64,000 bases of DNA from Lathyrus oleraceus (GCF_024323335.1 NC_066579.1:251899575-251963574); one strand, 5' to 3'. Shown: positions 1-10,712, numbered from the stretch's first letter. A program made the numbers and translations. Notes: a model not told the origin generated them from the sequence alone.

Positions 1-613
1 ATGTGATATGAGGCTACGTTATAGGTCACTTTTGACCTATACCATTGATCAAGTGATTTTTCCAAACTTCAAAATTGCATAACTCTATCATTTCAAAACC
101 AAATGACATGACATTGGTGAACATTATAAAGGTCTTTGAGAGAGCTACAACTTTGACAAAGAGACTTTTCTCATTTGAAGCTCCCATAAAAAGTTAAGTA
201 AGGTGGAATATTGAGATATATGGCTTGACACTTAGAAAATTATTGATATGTCAAATTTTTCCAAACTTCCACCTCAAAATTCTCCAAGTTCCAAGCTCCA
301 AATGAAAAAGTGTTCAACATCAAACTTGTTCCTCTTGATCTCACCTTTCCATAGTGCTCAAACTAATTCATTTTGGACTTGAAATGCATAGGCTGTGCAT
401 GGCTTAAACAGGCTGATATCATTTAGCGTGGATCAATCTTCAAGCATCAATGTTCAATTGCCTTGCATTCCAAGCTTGCTTCAACATATTTGATCATTCA
501 TTTTGGACTTCAAGCTATCATTGCATGGGCCTATGCGCGCCCATGCACCATGCTATCGTCATTTTGCCAAAATTGGAATGTGAAAAGAGTGTGCAAATAT
601 CACATAGATTTGG

Positions 614-623
614 CTATATATAC
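614..623 (+). promoter_or_regulatory. TATA box of Ogre LTR A
   Basis: The motif CTATATATAC sits just before a conserved stretch beginning around ACTGCATTTGCTCAGAAATC. The homologous LTR at 38540-43230 has CTATAAATAC at the same place (40052-40061). LTR B has CTATAAATAC at 16215-16224, and the antisense solo LTR has the equivalent motif. Conservation of the box across subfamilies supports its role as the core promoter that starts the genomic RNA. Transcription itself is inferred. Confidence 0.6.
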
Positions 624-1279
624 AACTGCATTTGCTCAGAAATCAGACATACATCGCGCCAACTTTGAATCCCCATTGAAAACCCTTCACTCTCATAGGA
701 TAACCCTGATAAATTCATTCGAATTTGAGTTTGAATCTCCACTAGTTTTGGAATTCAATTCTCCAGGAATCCATTGCTTCTAAACCTTTCCATTCCTCTC
801 CTGCAAGCAAGTGAAGTGAAGCCAAGCACAATTTAGATCAAGATCTAGCATGTTCAGACCTCCATTGAAGGTAATTTGCAGAAATTTTAAACTCTTCGAT
901 TCTCTTAAATTGTTGCTCAATTCCATTGATTCTTGAGGTTTCTGAAGTCCTACCAATGCAGGCAAGAAGATTGAGTTGCTTTGAGGCCAAATCGAAGCAA
1001 CTCAGATCATGAACCTCATTTTTCAATTCCACATATCTCTTAATATATTTGGAATTGGAGGAATTGGAGGTGGTTTTGGTGCTCAGTGATGTTTTTTCTT
1101 TAAGATCATGTCCCTGTTTAGAATTTTGGTGATGGTTCATGTTGATCAGTCCGGTGGAGCTCACCGGAGAAGACAACCGGAGCTCTGGCTCCGGTGATGA
1201 TGTGTCTTGAGTATGAGCCACTTGATCCAAGTCCCACGTTCTAATCTGGAGCTTGGTTTTGATTACTCCTTTTGCCACG

Positions 1280-1284
1280 AAGTT
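1280..1284. other. Target site duplication of the copia element, left copy
   Basis: AAGTT at 1280-1284 is repeated at 11794-11798 directly outside the two TG...CA LTR ends. Five base pairs is the usual length for copia integration. The homologous uninterrupted site in the sister LTR is near 40704-40708. Confidence 0.92.
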
Positions 1285-2365
1285 TGAAGGTGAGAAAAAC
1301 AAGAAATGGGGGTTTGAATTGTTTGAAAAATAAGCGCTTTTGCAAAATGAAATCACACAATGATTTTATACTGGTTCGCTTATAACACAAAGCTACTCCA
1401 GTCCACCCGGCCAAGGTGATTTCGCCTTCAACAAGGACTTAATCCACTAATCTTGAAAGATTACAAACAACCCCTAAGAGAGAAGAAAATCTCTTAGTCC
1501 TCTCAAGTCTACAGACTACAAAGAGTCACTTGAGGAAATCAAATAAAAATTAGATACAAGATGTGTAATCTAGAGTGCTTCTAAGAAAGCAAATATTACA
1601 AACTTAAGAACAAATTTTTCACTTGATAAGCAAAAGCTTAGTGAAAATCTTTGAAGAACAAAGATGTTTTTCTTGAGCGTGATATGATTTCAGTATAGTT
1701 TTGGCTAGTGATTTCTTGCTTACTGAATGTTGATTTCTTCTCTTATTTATAGGAGTTGAAGTAGAGTTGAAGTAGCGTTGAATCTGTTGGATATTGAGAT
1801 GTAGTTACGCCATTCCATTTATAGCTTCTGCAGTAGACTTTTTCTCTTAGAAGTGACTACTTACCACAATTAGTATCTTCTCTCTTGGAAGTGGAGATTA
1901 ACGTCTCTTTCTAATTGAGGAAATCCATTTGCAGAACTTTAACTTGGCTTAAACGTTACTTCATCATGATTAACAATTCTGATTAGAGTCTTTGTGTATC
2001 TGGAGAAATCTGGCTTCTGATGTTATCTCTTGAAAGTTCAGATGGCGCTAATCTTCAGAGTTTACAGAAGGCATTTGTTCAGAGTCAGAGCTTCTAGACT
2101 TTACTTCATGTTCAGATGCTTCTGATACTTTGTAGTTTTGTCCAGAGTCAGAGCTTCTTGAAACGAGATTCCTCTTTAGATGCTTCTGATACTTGAGATT
2201 TTGCATCTGATCTTGTTTTGCATCTGATGACATCATCAGATTTATTTCTTCTTTCTTTAGAACCCTGCACACTTAGAAACTTTTCGTTAGGGTGCCATTT
2301 TTGGTTTCATCCTTTGTTATCATCAAAATCATAGAGTCTGTTGTAGAACAATTTTTGTTCTTACA
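1285..2365 (-). repeat. 3' LTR of the SIRE-type copia element
   Basis: The 1081-bp repeat starts TGAAGG and ends TTACA on the plus strand, and matches 10713-11793 at a constant offset of 9428. On the minus strand it contains a TATA-like box (CTATAAATAAG, 1742-1752). The 74-codon open frame at 2048-2272 is present identically in both LTRs, but it is rich in the Ser/Asp/Gln codons of a simple TCAGA-rich stretch and is not considered a gene. Confidence 0.95.
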
Positions 2366-2380
2366 ATCTCCCCCTTTTTG
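2366..2380 (-). promoter_or_regulatory. Polypurine tract of the copia element
   Basis: Read on the minus strand, AAAAAGGGGGAGAT ends directly at the 3' LTR. This is the expected plus-strand primer for reverse transcription. Further G-rich purine tracts of the same kind lie just upstream (minus strand) at about 2445-2455 and 2665-2681. Confidence 0.85.
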
Positions 2381-2854
2381 ATGATGACAAAACAAATAAA
2401 ATTATCAGATGAAACATGAAAAATATTAGATCAGATAGACAAAAGCTCCCCCTGAGTTAGCGCTAGGGAGTTCAGAAGTTCTTACCAGAGCTTTCCAAGC
2501 AATAAGATTTCTGAAAACTTTCTGCAATTTCTTAATTTTAATGTTAGAGTTATTTAATCAGAGCTATTATTTAATCAGAGCTATTTATATCAGAACTATT
2601 TCTATAATTGTTGCAGACTGCTTAAGGTTTTAGACATAATTTTCATCAGAGCTATTTAATAATTTCTCCCCCTTTTTGGCATAATCAAAAAGGCATAAAA
2701 AAAATAAAAAGAATAATAAAGAGAAAAACACTTCATTAAAAAGCACAAAGGCAAACAACAGTCAAAACAACAGATTCAACAGAATATCAGAGCTAAAAAA
2801 GAAAAACAGAAGCAAAAACACTTAGGCAAACAAACAAAAATAAATCCTAAGTGC
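2381..2854 (-). other. 3' untranslated region of the copia element
   Basis: This 474-bp stretch between the downstream ORF and the polypurine tract has no supported coding region. It contains two extra polypurine-tract-like motifs on the minus strand, at about 2445-2455 (CAGGGGGAGCT) and 2665-2681 (AAAAAGGGGGAGAAA). It also has several degenerate TATTTAATCAGAGCTATT-type short repeats around 2545-2660. Confidence 0.7.
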
Positions 2855-5377
2855 CTAAGGGTTTGGAGGTTGAGGAAGTCTCTGAAGCAACATGGCAAAC
2901 ATGTTCTGGATGTTTTCATTCAGAGCATCTTGCTTGTCCATCCTGGCACGAAGCTCATTCTGATCTTTCTTGATCTCTTGCTGATCTTGCTTGATCTCCT
3001 TCAGAGTGTTAAGAATCAGAGGGATCGCAGAGGAAGACTCCCCCTGAATCAGAGCCTGCTGAGCTTCAGCTTCAGCAGCAGCTTGGGCTTCTGCATCTGC
3101 CTTAGCCTTGGCTTCAGCTTCCTGAATCCTTAGAAGTTCTGCTTCCTTTGCCAGGCGTTCTTCTTCCAACCTCTTTGCTTCTTCTGCTTCCCTGGCCAAC
3201 CTTTCTTCCTCTAATCTCTTAGCCTCAGCTTCTCTAGCCAGTCTCTCTTGGAGTCTTTCCTCAGAGTCTCTGATGTAGCCATTTCTGACTTGTTCAGAGA
3301 TACTCTTCAGCCTATAAGACTCAGAGGTCATCCAACTAATGACTCTGTTCCAGTGTGTCCTAACAGATTTAGGATCATCACTAACTTCAGAGTTTTTAGC
3401 CAGAGACTTGATCTTCTGGACTGAAGCTTCTGCAACCTGTATAATGGCCTCCTCAAGGGTAGGTATGGTAAGTTCAGGTTCAGGTTCAGGTGAATGAGGT
3501 GGAGAGTTTTGAGGGCTGAGATTTAGAGGTTGAGGTTCAGTTTGTTGAGGTTCAGATTCTGCTTGAAGTTCAGAATCTGGGGATGAAGCATAGAGTGGGT
3601 TTACATCTAAGGGTTCAGATTCTGGTTCTGGGACAGCGGGAAGGATTGGTGGAGTGATGTAAGGATCAGATGGGCGAATTACAGATGGTTGAGTTTCAGA
3701 GGGTGTGGTGGTTGTTTGTGGTGGAAGGGAAGTTTGATTTTCAGAGGAGATGGTTGTTGTTTGTTGTGGAATAGAAGTTCGGAGGGTTGAGGTTACTTCA
3801 GTTTGTGTTTGAGTTTGTGGGGCGAAATTTTTAGCATAGATTTCAGCTATTGTTGGGGAGTTTGGGTCAGAGTGTTCTTGGTCAGAGGACTCTTGTTCAG
3901 AGAACTCTTGGTCAGAAGAAGGGGAAAGGTAAGGGGGTGATTCATATTCAGAGGATGAGGAAGAGCTGTGGTGATATAGTTGATTAGGGTCAGAGGTTGT
4001 TGTGAAATTACGAGCAATTTTTAGAACAGGTGGAGGTTGAGAGGTTCTGGTGATTGAGGGTGGTATTTCAGAGGTGGTATATATTGGTTGAGAGGAGAGA
4101 GGGTTAGAGGAAGCCATTATAGATTCAGAAGAGACAGGAGGAATAGACTTACCAGAAGAGACATTCAGAGGTGCTGAAGCTTTGGTGCCAGAGGTTTCTC
4201 CAAGTCTGGCTTTCTTTGCCTTCCTTGCTTCCTCAGCTATCTTCTTCTCAGAAAGACCTCTTTTGTATCTGACCAAATCTTCTACAGAGTCCAGACAGTC
4301 TTCAAGGCGGAGATCAGAAATATCAATGCCTTCATCCAGACGATCCTGAAGGTAGATAGCAATGGCATCTCTGGGTTCATTTTTGAAGAACCTTTCAAGG
4401 CCATGAGGCATCTTCCTCTGATCCTTCAGAGCTTCCCAGGTCACTTCCATAGTGGGCTTGACTCTGATGTCTTTGATGATTCCCATACTCCTCAGATTTT
4501 AGGCATTCAGAGGCTTTCCAACGTCAATTGCCAGATCATCCATACATCTGGTCTTCTCCAGAGCATCTACCAGCCCATGCTCAATGAAGATGTCAGAGAG
4601 CAATCTACCCAGAGGAATGTAGGATCTGGGCTTCATGTTATTCCTGGTTTCTCTGACTGAATCCCTCAGATATCTGAAGAGGAGAACAGGGAGGTTGATC
4701 GGGATACCCTTCTGAATACAGTAGAGGATGCATTTCTGATCAGCATTTATGTAATCTGAAGAGTTGGAGGCTGGACGATGATGGATTGTTCCCAGAATAA
4801 TCTTCAGCCAAACTCGGAGGTTCTGATGAAGCTCCTTGTTCTTAGAGGGATTTCCCTCAGCGTTTGCTTTGAAGATTGTAGGGTTAATGACTTCTGTGAT
4901 GCGCTTGGACCTTGGAGGAATATTGTAAATCCTTTTACCTCCAGCTTTCTCCATGTTTAGCAAGGAAGCAATAGACGCTTCTGTGATAATGATCTTCACT
5001 CCCAGAACAAAAGAAATAATGAACTGGTCATCAGCATCTGCACATCTCCAGAACTCTTTGACAAGGAGAGGGTAAATGGGACCATAAAGCCTGTTGAAGT
5101 AGTTTTCCCAACCTTGCTTGCGAAGATCTTCAGTAAGATCAACACCATTTCTTCTTAAGTTCTCAAAATCCACCAGCGATTCACACAGTACATCTAAACC
5201 TTCAAAGGGAGTTGAAAGGTTTATGTGTTGTTCGCGTTCCAAAATGTGAGGTTCTTTGTAAACTGGGGTCGTGGTGACATCTATAACCATGGGTGTTTGA
5301 GTGTTTGAGGTTTGGGGATTAGAAGCGGCTTCCATTTGTTGGGAGAAGTTAAAAACTTCTTGCTCTTGAGGATTCAT
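2855..5377 (-). pseudogene. Large ORF downstream of pol (env-like position), split by one in-frame stop
   Basis: An open frame starting at ATG 5377 runs 292 codons to TAA at 4501-4499, then continues in the same frame from codon 4486 for another 543 codons to 2855. It reads as one protein of about 840 residues with a single stop. The N-terminal part (residues 55-290) resembles the 'putative plant transposon protein' domain found in many plant element proteins, with a GWENYFNRLYGPIYPLLVKEFW core. The middle is Ser/Pro/Glu-rich and probably disordered. Residues about 690-840 are Ala/Glu/Arg/Lys-rich heptad sequence predicted to form coiled coils. I see no convincing signal peptide or membrane segment, so an envelope role is not supported. 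Position matches the 'env-like' ORF of SIRE1. A 484-bp gap separates it from pol, so expression probably needs a spliced or separate RNA. Confidence 0.75.
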
Positions 5378-5861
5378 GACGAAGATTGAAGAAGAAGATG
5401 AAGAACTGAGAAAGTTGCAGAGAAAACTTCGAGAGAGGGTTTAGGGTTTAAGAGTGAGTGAGAGTGATAAGTGTGTGAAATGTGAGAAAAGTGTTTATAT
5501 ACTAAGGGTAAAAACACATGCAAAACGACACACATACCAGCGTTAGCACAAAAACCAAAATAGCACGTTTGGGGGAAAAATGATTACAGCTCATTAATGA
5601 ATGTCTAATCCCAACAGTAAGCACACTGCTCGAGGAGATTTCAAGCGTTCTGACCTTTGATTTCTTTTGACAGCTGTCTAGAAGTTCTAGGGTTAGACGC
5701 ATGTTCCCCACGTGTTGATGTATCTGATCTTCAGGATTACCAAAGGATTTCTGAAGATTTCTAACTCAGATATCTTCTTAACTTGGTAGAAGTATCAGAG
5801 TCAGAGGCAGAAGTGTATTTGTTTTTATCAGATTCTCATTTTACATGTTCAGAGCCAAATT
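5378..5861 (-). other. Spacer between copia pol and the downstream ORF
   Basis: These 484 bp hold no domain I recognise. Small frames (for example 5502-5711) match no protein family. In SIRE-type elements this interval would have to carry a splice acceptor or other signal allowing the downstream ORF to be expressed, but I cannot name one with confidence here. Confidence 0.5.
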
Positions 5862-8800
5862 TTACTCAGGGCAATTTTTAATGTTCAGATTTTCTAATAT
5901 AAAACGAAATCTATCTTCAGCTAGAGGCTTAGTAAAAATATTTGCCCATTGATGTTCTGTATCAATGAACTTCAGCGTTACTATTCCTTTCTGAACATAG
6001 TCTCTAATAAAATGATGTTTAATTTCTATGTGTTTGGCTCTGGAATGTAGAATAGGATTCTTACTCAAACAAATAGCAGCAGTATTATCACAAAGGATAG
6101 GAATGTTACTCTCAAATATCTGAAGATCTTCTAGCTGATGCTTCATCCAGAGCATCTGAGTTGTGCACAGTGATGCTGAGATGTATTCTGCTTCTGCAGT
6201 TGATAGAGCAATTGTTGACTGTCTTTTGCTAGCCCAGGAGATTAAGTTGTTTCCCAGAAGCTGGCAATTTCCAGAAGTACTTTTTCGTTCTATTCTATCT
6301 CCTGCATAATCTGCATCACAATAACCAGAAAGCCTATACTCTGATGTTTTCTCATACATCAGGCCCAGGTTAGGAGTTCCTTTCAGATACTTAAGAATTC
6401 TCTTAACAGCTGTTAAATGAGATTCTCTAGGATCTGATTGGAATCTGGCACAAAGACAGACGCTAAAGAGAATATCAGGACGAGTAGCAGTCAGATAGAG
6501 AAGAGAGCCTATCATACCTCGATAGAGCTTTTGACAAACCTTGTTGCTTACCTCTTCCTTCTCCAGAATGCAAGTTGGGTGCATAGGAGTCTTTGCAGAG
6601 TTGCATTCAGTCATGTCAAACTTCTTCAGAACATCTTTAATGTACTTGCTTTGATGAATGTACGTGACTTCTGAAGTTTGATTAATTTGAATTCCCAGAA
6701 AGAACTTTAGTTCTTGCATTAAACTCATTTCAAATTCTGCCTGCATTAACTTAGAAAATTCTTGGCAAACAGAGATATTAGCAGAACCAAAAATAATATC
6801 ATCAACATAAATTTGGCATATCATGAGATCATTTTCATTATTTTTACAGAAGAGTGTAGAATCAACTTTCCCTCTGATAAAATTTTGTTCCAGAAGAAAA
6901 TTGCTCAGACGTTCATACCAAGCTCTGGGAGCTTGTTTAAGTCCATATAAAGATTTTTTAAGTTTGAAAACATGTTCTGGAAAGTTTGAATTTTCAAAAC
7001 CTGGAGGTTGATTTACATACACTTCTTCTGAAATATAACCATTTAGAAATGCACTCTTGACATCCATTTGGTATAATTTGATAGAATGATTAATAGCAAA
7101 AGATACAAGGAGACGAATAGACTCTAACCTTGCGACTGGAGCAAAGGTTTCATTATAATCAATACCTTCTTGTTGACTATAACCTTGAGCTACCAGTCGG
7201 GCTTTGTTTCTGACAACTTCTCCTTTCTCGTTCAGTTTGTTTCTGAAAACCCATCTGGTTCCAATGACATGAGTGCCTCTGGGTTTAGGAACGAGATCCC
7301 AGACATCATTCTTGGAGAATTGATCTAACTCTTCTTGCATAGCTGCCACCCAATCATTATCTTGAAGAGCTTCATCACAGGACGTAGGCTCAATCAGAGA
7401 CACTAGTCCCAGAGGAATATCTTCAGAAGTTCTGAAGGTAGATCTGGTTCTAACAGGTTCATCTTTGTTTCCCAAAATCAAATCTTCAGATACGTTGCTA
7501 CGACTCTTGACTTTCCTTGGAATTTCTGGAGATTTAATTTCTTCAGAGTCTGGAGTGACAGTTGCTTCTGGAGTTTTCTCAGATTCTACCAGAGTGATCT
7601 CTAAATCTGCAAACTTTTCAACTAGCTTTGACTTTTCAGAGTCAAGCTTATCATCAAATCTAACATGAATTGATTCCTCCACAATTTTGGTTTCTGTGTT
7701 GTATACTCTGTAGCCTTTAGAGCGTTCTGAGTATCCTAACATAATACCTTTCTGTGCTTTGGAATCAAACTTGTTCAGATGTTCTTTAGTATTTAATATA
7801 AAGCAAATGCATCCAAAAGGATGAAAATATGAAATGTTGGGTTTTCTTCCCTTACACAGTTCATAGGGAGTCTTTTCCAGAATAGGTCTGATAGAGATTC
7901 TATTCTGAATATAACACGCTGTATTTACAGCTTCTGCCCAAAAGTGCTTTGCTACATTTGTTTCATTGATCATGGTTCTGGCCATCTCCTGGAGTGTCCT
8001 ATTCTTCCTCTCTACAACTCCATTTTGTTGTGGAGTTCTAGGGCAGGAGAAATCATGGGATATTCCATTAGAATCAAATAATTCTTCAAAATCTTTATTT
8101 TCAAATTCTCCACCATGATCACTTCTGACTCTAACAATTTTAGAGTCAAATTCTTTTTGCACTTTAGAACAGAAACTGGTGAATACAGAGTGAGACTCAC
8201 TCTTGTGCTTTAGGAATTTTACCCATGTCCAGCGGCTGTAATCATCAACGATTACTAGTCCATACTTCTTTCCATTGACTGATGCTGTTTTCACAGGACC
8301 AAACAAGTCAATGTGAAGAAGCTCCAGAGGCTTAGAGGTAGAAACAACATTTTTCTTTTTAAAAGATGTTTTTGAAAACTTTCCTTTCTGACAAGCTTCA
8401 CACAGAGCATCTGAAGAAAACTTCAGTTTAGGCAGGCCTCTGACTAACTCAAGTTTAGTTAGCTGAGAAAGTTTTCTCATGCTAATGTGGCCTAAGCGTC
8501 TATGCCATACCCATTGCTCTTTGTGAACTGACATTAAACATTTAACATTTTGATCTTTTAAATCAGAAAGATTTATTTTATAAATGTTGTTTTTCCTCTT
8601 GCCTGTGAAAAGGACAGAGCCATCGTTCTGACTAATTGCTTTACACGTTTTTTGATTAAAGATTACATCATAACCGTTATCACTTAATTGACTTATGGAT
8701 AACAAGTTATGCATTAATCCTTCTACATAAAGAACATCAGATATAGAGGGAAGAGTACCATTACCAATAGTTCCGGAGCCTCTGATCCTTCCTTTCTGAT

Positions 8801-8942
8801 TTCCTCCGAAGCCTACAAAGCCAGCGTCTTTAAGTTCCAGGCTTTGGAACATAGACTTTCTTCCCGTCATATGTCGCGAGCATCCAGAGTCCAGGTACCA
8901 TGACTGGTGTCTGAACTTTGCTGCATAGGATATCTGCAACAT
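5862..8942 (-). CDS. pol: Copia Pol polyprotein (protease, integrase, RT, RNase H)
   Basis: This uninterrupted frame has 1026 codons. Domains in order: the aspartic protease motif WYLDSGCSRHMTG (residues 15-27, catalytic Asp 18); the zinc-binding pre-integrase HHCC segment (HRRLGH ... CEACQKG, about residues 147-187); an integrase core with Asp 212, Asp 275 and Glu 311, giving the classical DD35E spacing; the reverse transcriptase with the catalytic YVDD at 712-715; and the copia RNase H (CDADYAGD ... AEAEY ... CDNTAA) to the C terminus. All key catalytic residues are present. The frame is +1 relative to gag, which it overlaps by 113 nt (8830-8942). The listed Met is simply the first in the open frame, since protease must begin upstream as a Gag-Pol fusion. 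Read-through would need a frameshift, or the copy has suffered a one-base indel. Confidence 0.93.
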   Translation of the reverse strand: MLQISYAAKFRHQSWYLDSGCSRHMTGRKSMFQSLELKDAGFVGFGGNQKGRIRGSGTIGNGTLPSISDVLYVEGLMHNLLSISQLSDNGYDVIFNQKTCKAISQNDGSVLFTGKRKNNIYKINLSDLKDQNVKCLMSVHKEQWVWHRRLGHISMRKLSQLTKLELVRGLPKLKFSSDALCEACQKGKFSKTSFKKKNVVSTSKPLELLHIDLFGPVKTASVNGKKYGLVIVDDYSRWTWVKFLKHKSESHSVFTSFCSKVQKEFDSKIVRVRSDHGGEFENKDFEELFDSNGISHDFSCPRTPQQNGVVERKNRTLQEMARTMINETNVAKHFWAEAVNTACYIQNRISIRPILEKTPYELCKGRKPNISYFHPFGCICFILNTKEHLNKFDSKAQKGIMLGYSERSKGYRVYNTETKIVEESIHVRFDDKLDSEKSKLVEKFADLEITLVESEKTPEATVTPDSEEIKSPEIPRKVKSRSNVSEDLILGNKDEPVRTRSTFRTSEDIPLGLVSLIEPTSCDEALQDNDWVAAMQEELDQFSKNDVWDLVPKPRGTHVIGTRWVFRNKLNEKGEVVRNKARLVAQGYSQQEGIDYNETFAPVARLESIRLLVSFAINHSIKLYQMDVKSAFLNGYISEEVYVNQPPGFENSNFPEHVFKLKKSLYGLKQAPRAWYERLSNFLLEQNFIRGKVDSTLFCKNNENDLMICQIYVDDIIFGSANISVCQEFSKLMQAEFEMSLMQELKFFLGIQINQTSEVTYIHQSKYIKDVLKKFDMTECNSAKTPMHPTCILEKEEVSNKVCQKLYRGMIGSLLYLTATRPDILFSVCLCARFQSDPRESHLTAVKRILKYLKGTPNLGLMYEKTSEYRLSGYCDADYAGDRIERKSTSGNCQLLGNNLISWASKRQSTIALSTAEAEYISASLCTTQMLWMKHQLEDLQIFESNIPILCDNTAAICLSKNPILHSRAKHIEIKHHFIRDYVQKGIVTLKFIDTEHQWANIFTKPLAEDRFRFILENLNIKNCPE

Positions 8943-10644
8943 AGATAATCTTATCTTTCGGTACCCAGAATCTCTTGGGTCCTTTCAGATTAGTTTTCCC
9001 AGAGTTTCTTACAACTTTGGGTCTTCTAGCATTTTTAAATTTGTGTTCTTGTGTGTGTGTATAGTGGTATGAAAAAGGTGATTTAATTTGGTTACTGGTA
9101 GAAGTTTTATCAGAATCAGAATCATACCCAATTCCCCTTTTATTATTCTGACTTACTCCATAAATCATGGATGCCATAATACTCCTATCTATTCCACTCT
9201 TCAGAAACTTCTGAAAGGCTTCTTCATATTTATAAATAATTTCATTTGAAGTTTGTGGTGCTTGAGACAACGCTTCTTCTAATTTTAAGCTTTTTGTTTT
9301 AGCTCCATCTCTTTCTAACGTTAAAGATTTGATTGTATCTTCATGTGCTAGAATTGTTGTCTCAAGTTCACTACATTCTTCAGATTTTGCTTTAAGAAGG
9401 CCTTTAATGCTTTTAACTTTTTGTTTTAATTTCTGAAGAGAGGTAAGAGTTTCTGATAAACATGATTCTAAGTCAGATCTAGAAAGTTCAGAAAATACCT
9501 CTTCAGATTCTTCATCTGAGCTGCTGGATGTGGTAGCCATAAATGCTACGTTGGCTTGTTCATCAGAGTCAGATTCTGATGATCCTGATTCACTATCGTC
9601 CCAGGTGGCCATTAATCCCTTCTTTGTTCTGAAGGCATTTTTCTTGAAGCTTTCTTTCTTAGAGTTATCTTTCTTCAGCTTGGGGCATTCATTTCTATAA
9701 TGACCTGTTTCTTTACATTCAAAACAGGTAATATCTTTATTAGGTTTACCTTTTGAAGTTGACTCTGATCTATCCCCTCTGGGTCTTGATCTTCTGAAGT
9801 TGTTGTTGTTCCTTCTTTTCCAGAGTTGCTTAACTCTTCTGGTTAGTAAGGACAGTTCTTCTTCATCATCAGAGTCTTCAGGTTCAGAGTCGTCAGTATC
9901 TGCAGTTTCTGCCTGGAGAGCTTTGGTTCTGTCTGACTTCCGTCTTTCAGGTCTGGACTTCAGCGCCACTGACTTGTTCCTTTTCTGAGGCTCATCCTCC
10001 TCTAGTTCTATCTCATGGCTTCTGAGAGAACTAACAAGTTCTTCAAGGCTGATACTGTTCAGATCCTTTGATAACTTCAGAGCAGTAACCATAGGTCTCC
10101 ATTTCTTTGGCAGACTTCTGACAATCTTCTTAACATGATCTGCAGTCGTGTATCCTTTGTCTAGCACTTTAAGACCTGCAATAAGAGTTTGGAATCTGGA
10201 AAACATAGCTTCTATAGCCTCGTCATCTTCCATCTTGAAGGCTTCATATTTCTGGATCAACGCCAGAGCCTTCGTCTCCTTAACTTGGGAGTTTCCTTCA
10301 TGGGTCATCTTCAGAGAGTCAAGTATATCTTTAGCCGTCTCTCTGTTGGTGATCTTTTCGTATTCGTTGTATGATATAGCATTTAGAAGTATTGTTCTGG
10401 CCTTGTGATGATTTTTGAACTCACGTTTCTGATCTTCTGACATTTTGCTTCTGGGAACTTCAGCTCCATTTAAGGTTGGAGGTTTGTATCCATCTGTGAC
10501 AATGTCCCAGAGGTCAGCATCATAACCCAGAAAGAAACTTTCGATTCTATCTTTCCAGTAATCAAACTTTTCTCCATCAAAAACAGGAGGCTTGGCATTG
10601 TAAGAATCTTTCTCATTTGAGTGGGCCATTTGTTTTTCTCGCAC
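8830..10644 (-). CDS. gag: Copia Gag protein
   Basis: The frame has 604 codons. The N-terminal 220 residues look like the copia-type gag domain (PVFDGEKFDYWKDRIESFF ... LPKKWRPMVTAL). An acidic Ser/Asp/Glu linker follows. A CCHC zinc knuckle, CFECKETGHYRNECPKLK (about residues 307-324), binds RNA during packaging. A second acidic Ser/Glu-rich segment and a coiled-coil-like stretch (about 400-470) come next. The initiator could be Met 1 (10644) or Met 6 (10629, MAHSNEK); I favour the second because the homology seems to begin there. After about residue 567 the frame runs out of phase over the protease-coding DNA and stops at 8830, so the last 35-40 residues are probably not native. Copia elements usually encode Gag-Pol in one frame, so the frame change is notable. 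Confidence 0.92.
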   Translation of the reverse strand: MREKQMAHSNEKDSYNAKPPVFDGEKFDYWKDRIESFFLGYDADLWDIVTDGYKPPTLNGAEVPRSKMSEDQKREFKNHHKARTILLNAISYNEYEKITNRETAKDILDSLKMTHEGNSQVKETKALALIQKYEAFKMEDDEAIEAMFSRFQTLIAGLKVLDKGYTTADHVKKIVRSLPKKWRPMVTALKLSKDLNSISLEELVSSLRSHEIELEEDEPQKRNKSVALKSRPERRKSDRTKALQAETADTDDSEPEDSDDEEELSLLTRRVKQLWKRRNNNNFRRSRPRGDRSESTSKGKPNKDITCFECKETGHYRNECPKLKKDNSKKESFKKNAFRTKKGLMATWDDSESGSSESDSDEQANVAFMATTSSSSDEESEEVFSELSRSDLESCLSETLTSLQKLKQKVKSIKGLLKAKSEECSELETTILAHEDTIKSLTLERDGAKTKSLKLEEALSQAPQTSNEIIYKYEEAFQKFLKSGIDRSIMASMIYGVSQNNKRGIGYDSDSDKTSTSNQIKSPFSYHYTHTQEHKFKNARRPKVVRNSGKTNLKGPKRFWVPKDKIIYVADILCSKVQTPVMVPGLWMLATYDGKKVYVPKPGT

Positions 10645-10698
10645 TGGATCTCTCTACACGGTTAAGTGTTTGATTTGAAAATCAATAACAGAGCCGGA

Positions 10699-10710
10699 GC
10701 TCTGATACCA
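10699..10710 (-). promoter_or_regulatory. Primer binding site (initiator Met tRNA) of the copia element
   Basis: On the minus strand TGGTATCAGAGC lies two bases inside the 5' LTR end (10713). It is the standard copia primer site, complementary to the 3' end of plant initiator tRNA-Met. It proves that 10713-11793 is the 5' LTR and that the element reads leftward. Confidence 0.95.
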
Positions 10711-10712
10711 AT

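Larger units (their letters stand above)
1..1284 (+). repeat. Ogre LTR A, left part (5' end outside window, interrupted by copia insertion)
   Basis: This stretch aligns at high but clearly aged similarity with 39441-40705 inside the complete LTR at 38540-43230. By that alignment about 900 bp of the LTR start lies before the window. It holds a TATA-like box near 614-623. It is cut at 1284 by the copia element and resumes at 11794. The small open frames inside it (for example 463-783 and 838-1356) match no protein family and are ordinary LTR sequence. Confidence 0.85.

Noticed and set aside
2048..2272. 74-codon frame, identical at 11476-11700, as a conserved small gene
   Set aside because: It is duplicated only because it lies in both LTRs of one young copia element. 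Its sequence reflects repeated TCAGA/CTTCTGA motifs.
2855..5377. A true envelope glycoprotein in the copia element
   Set aside because: No signal peptide, transmembrane segment or cysteine-rich ectodomain is visible. The protein looks like a plant-element domain plus disordered and coiled-coil regions.
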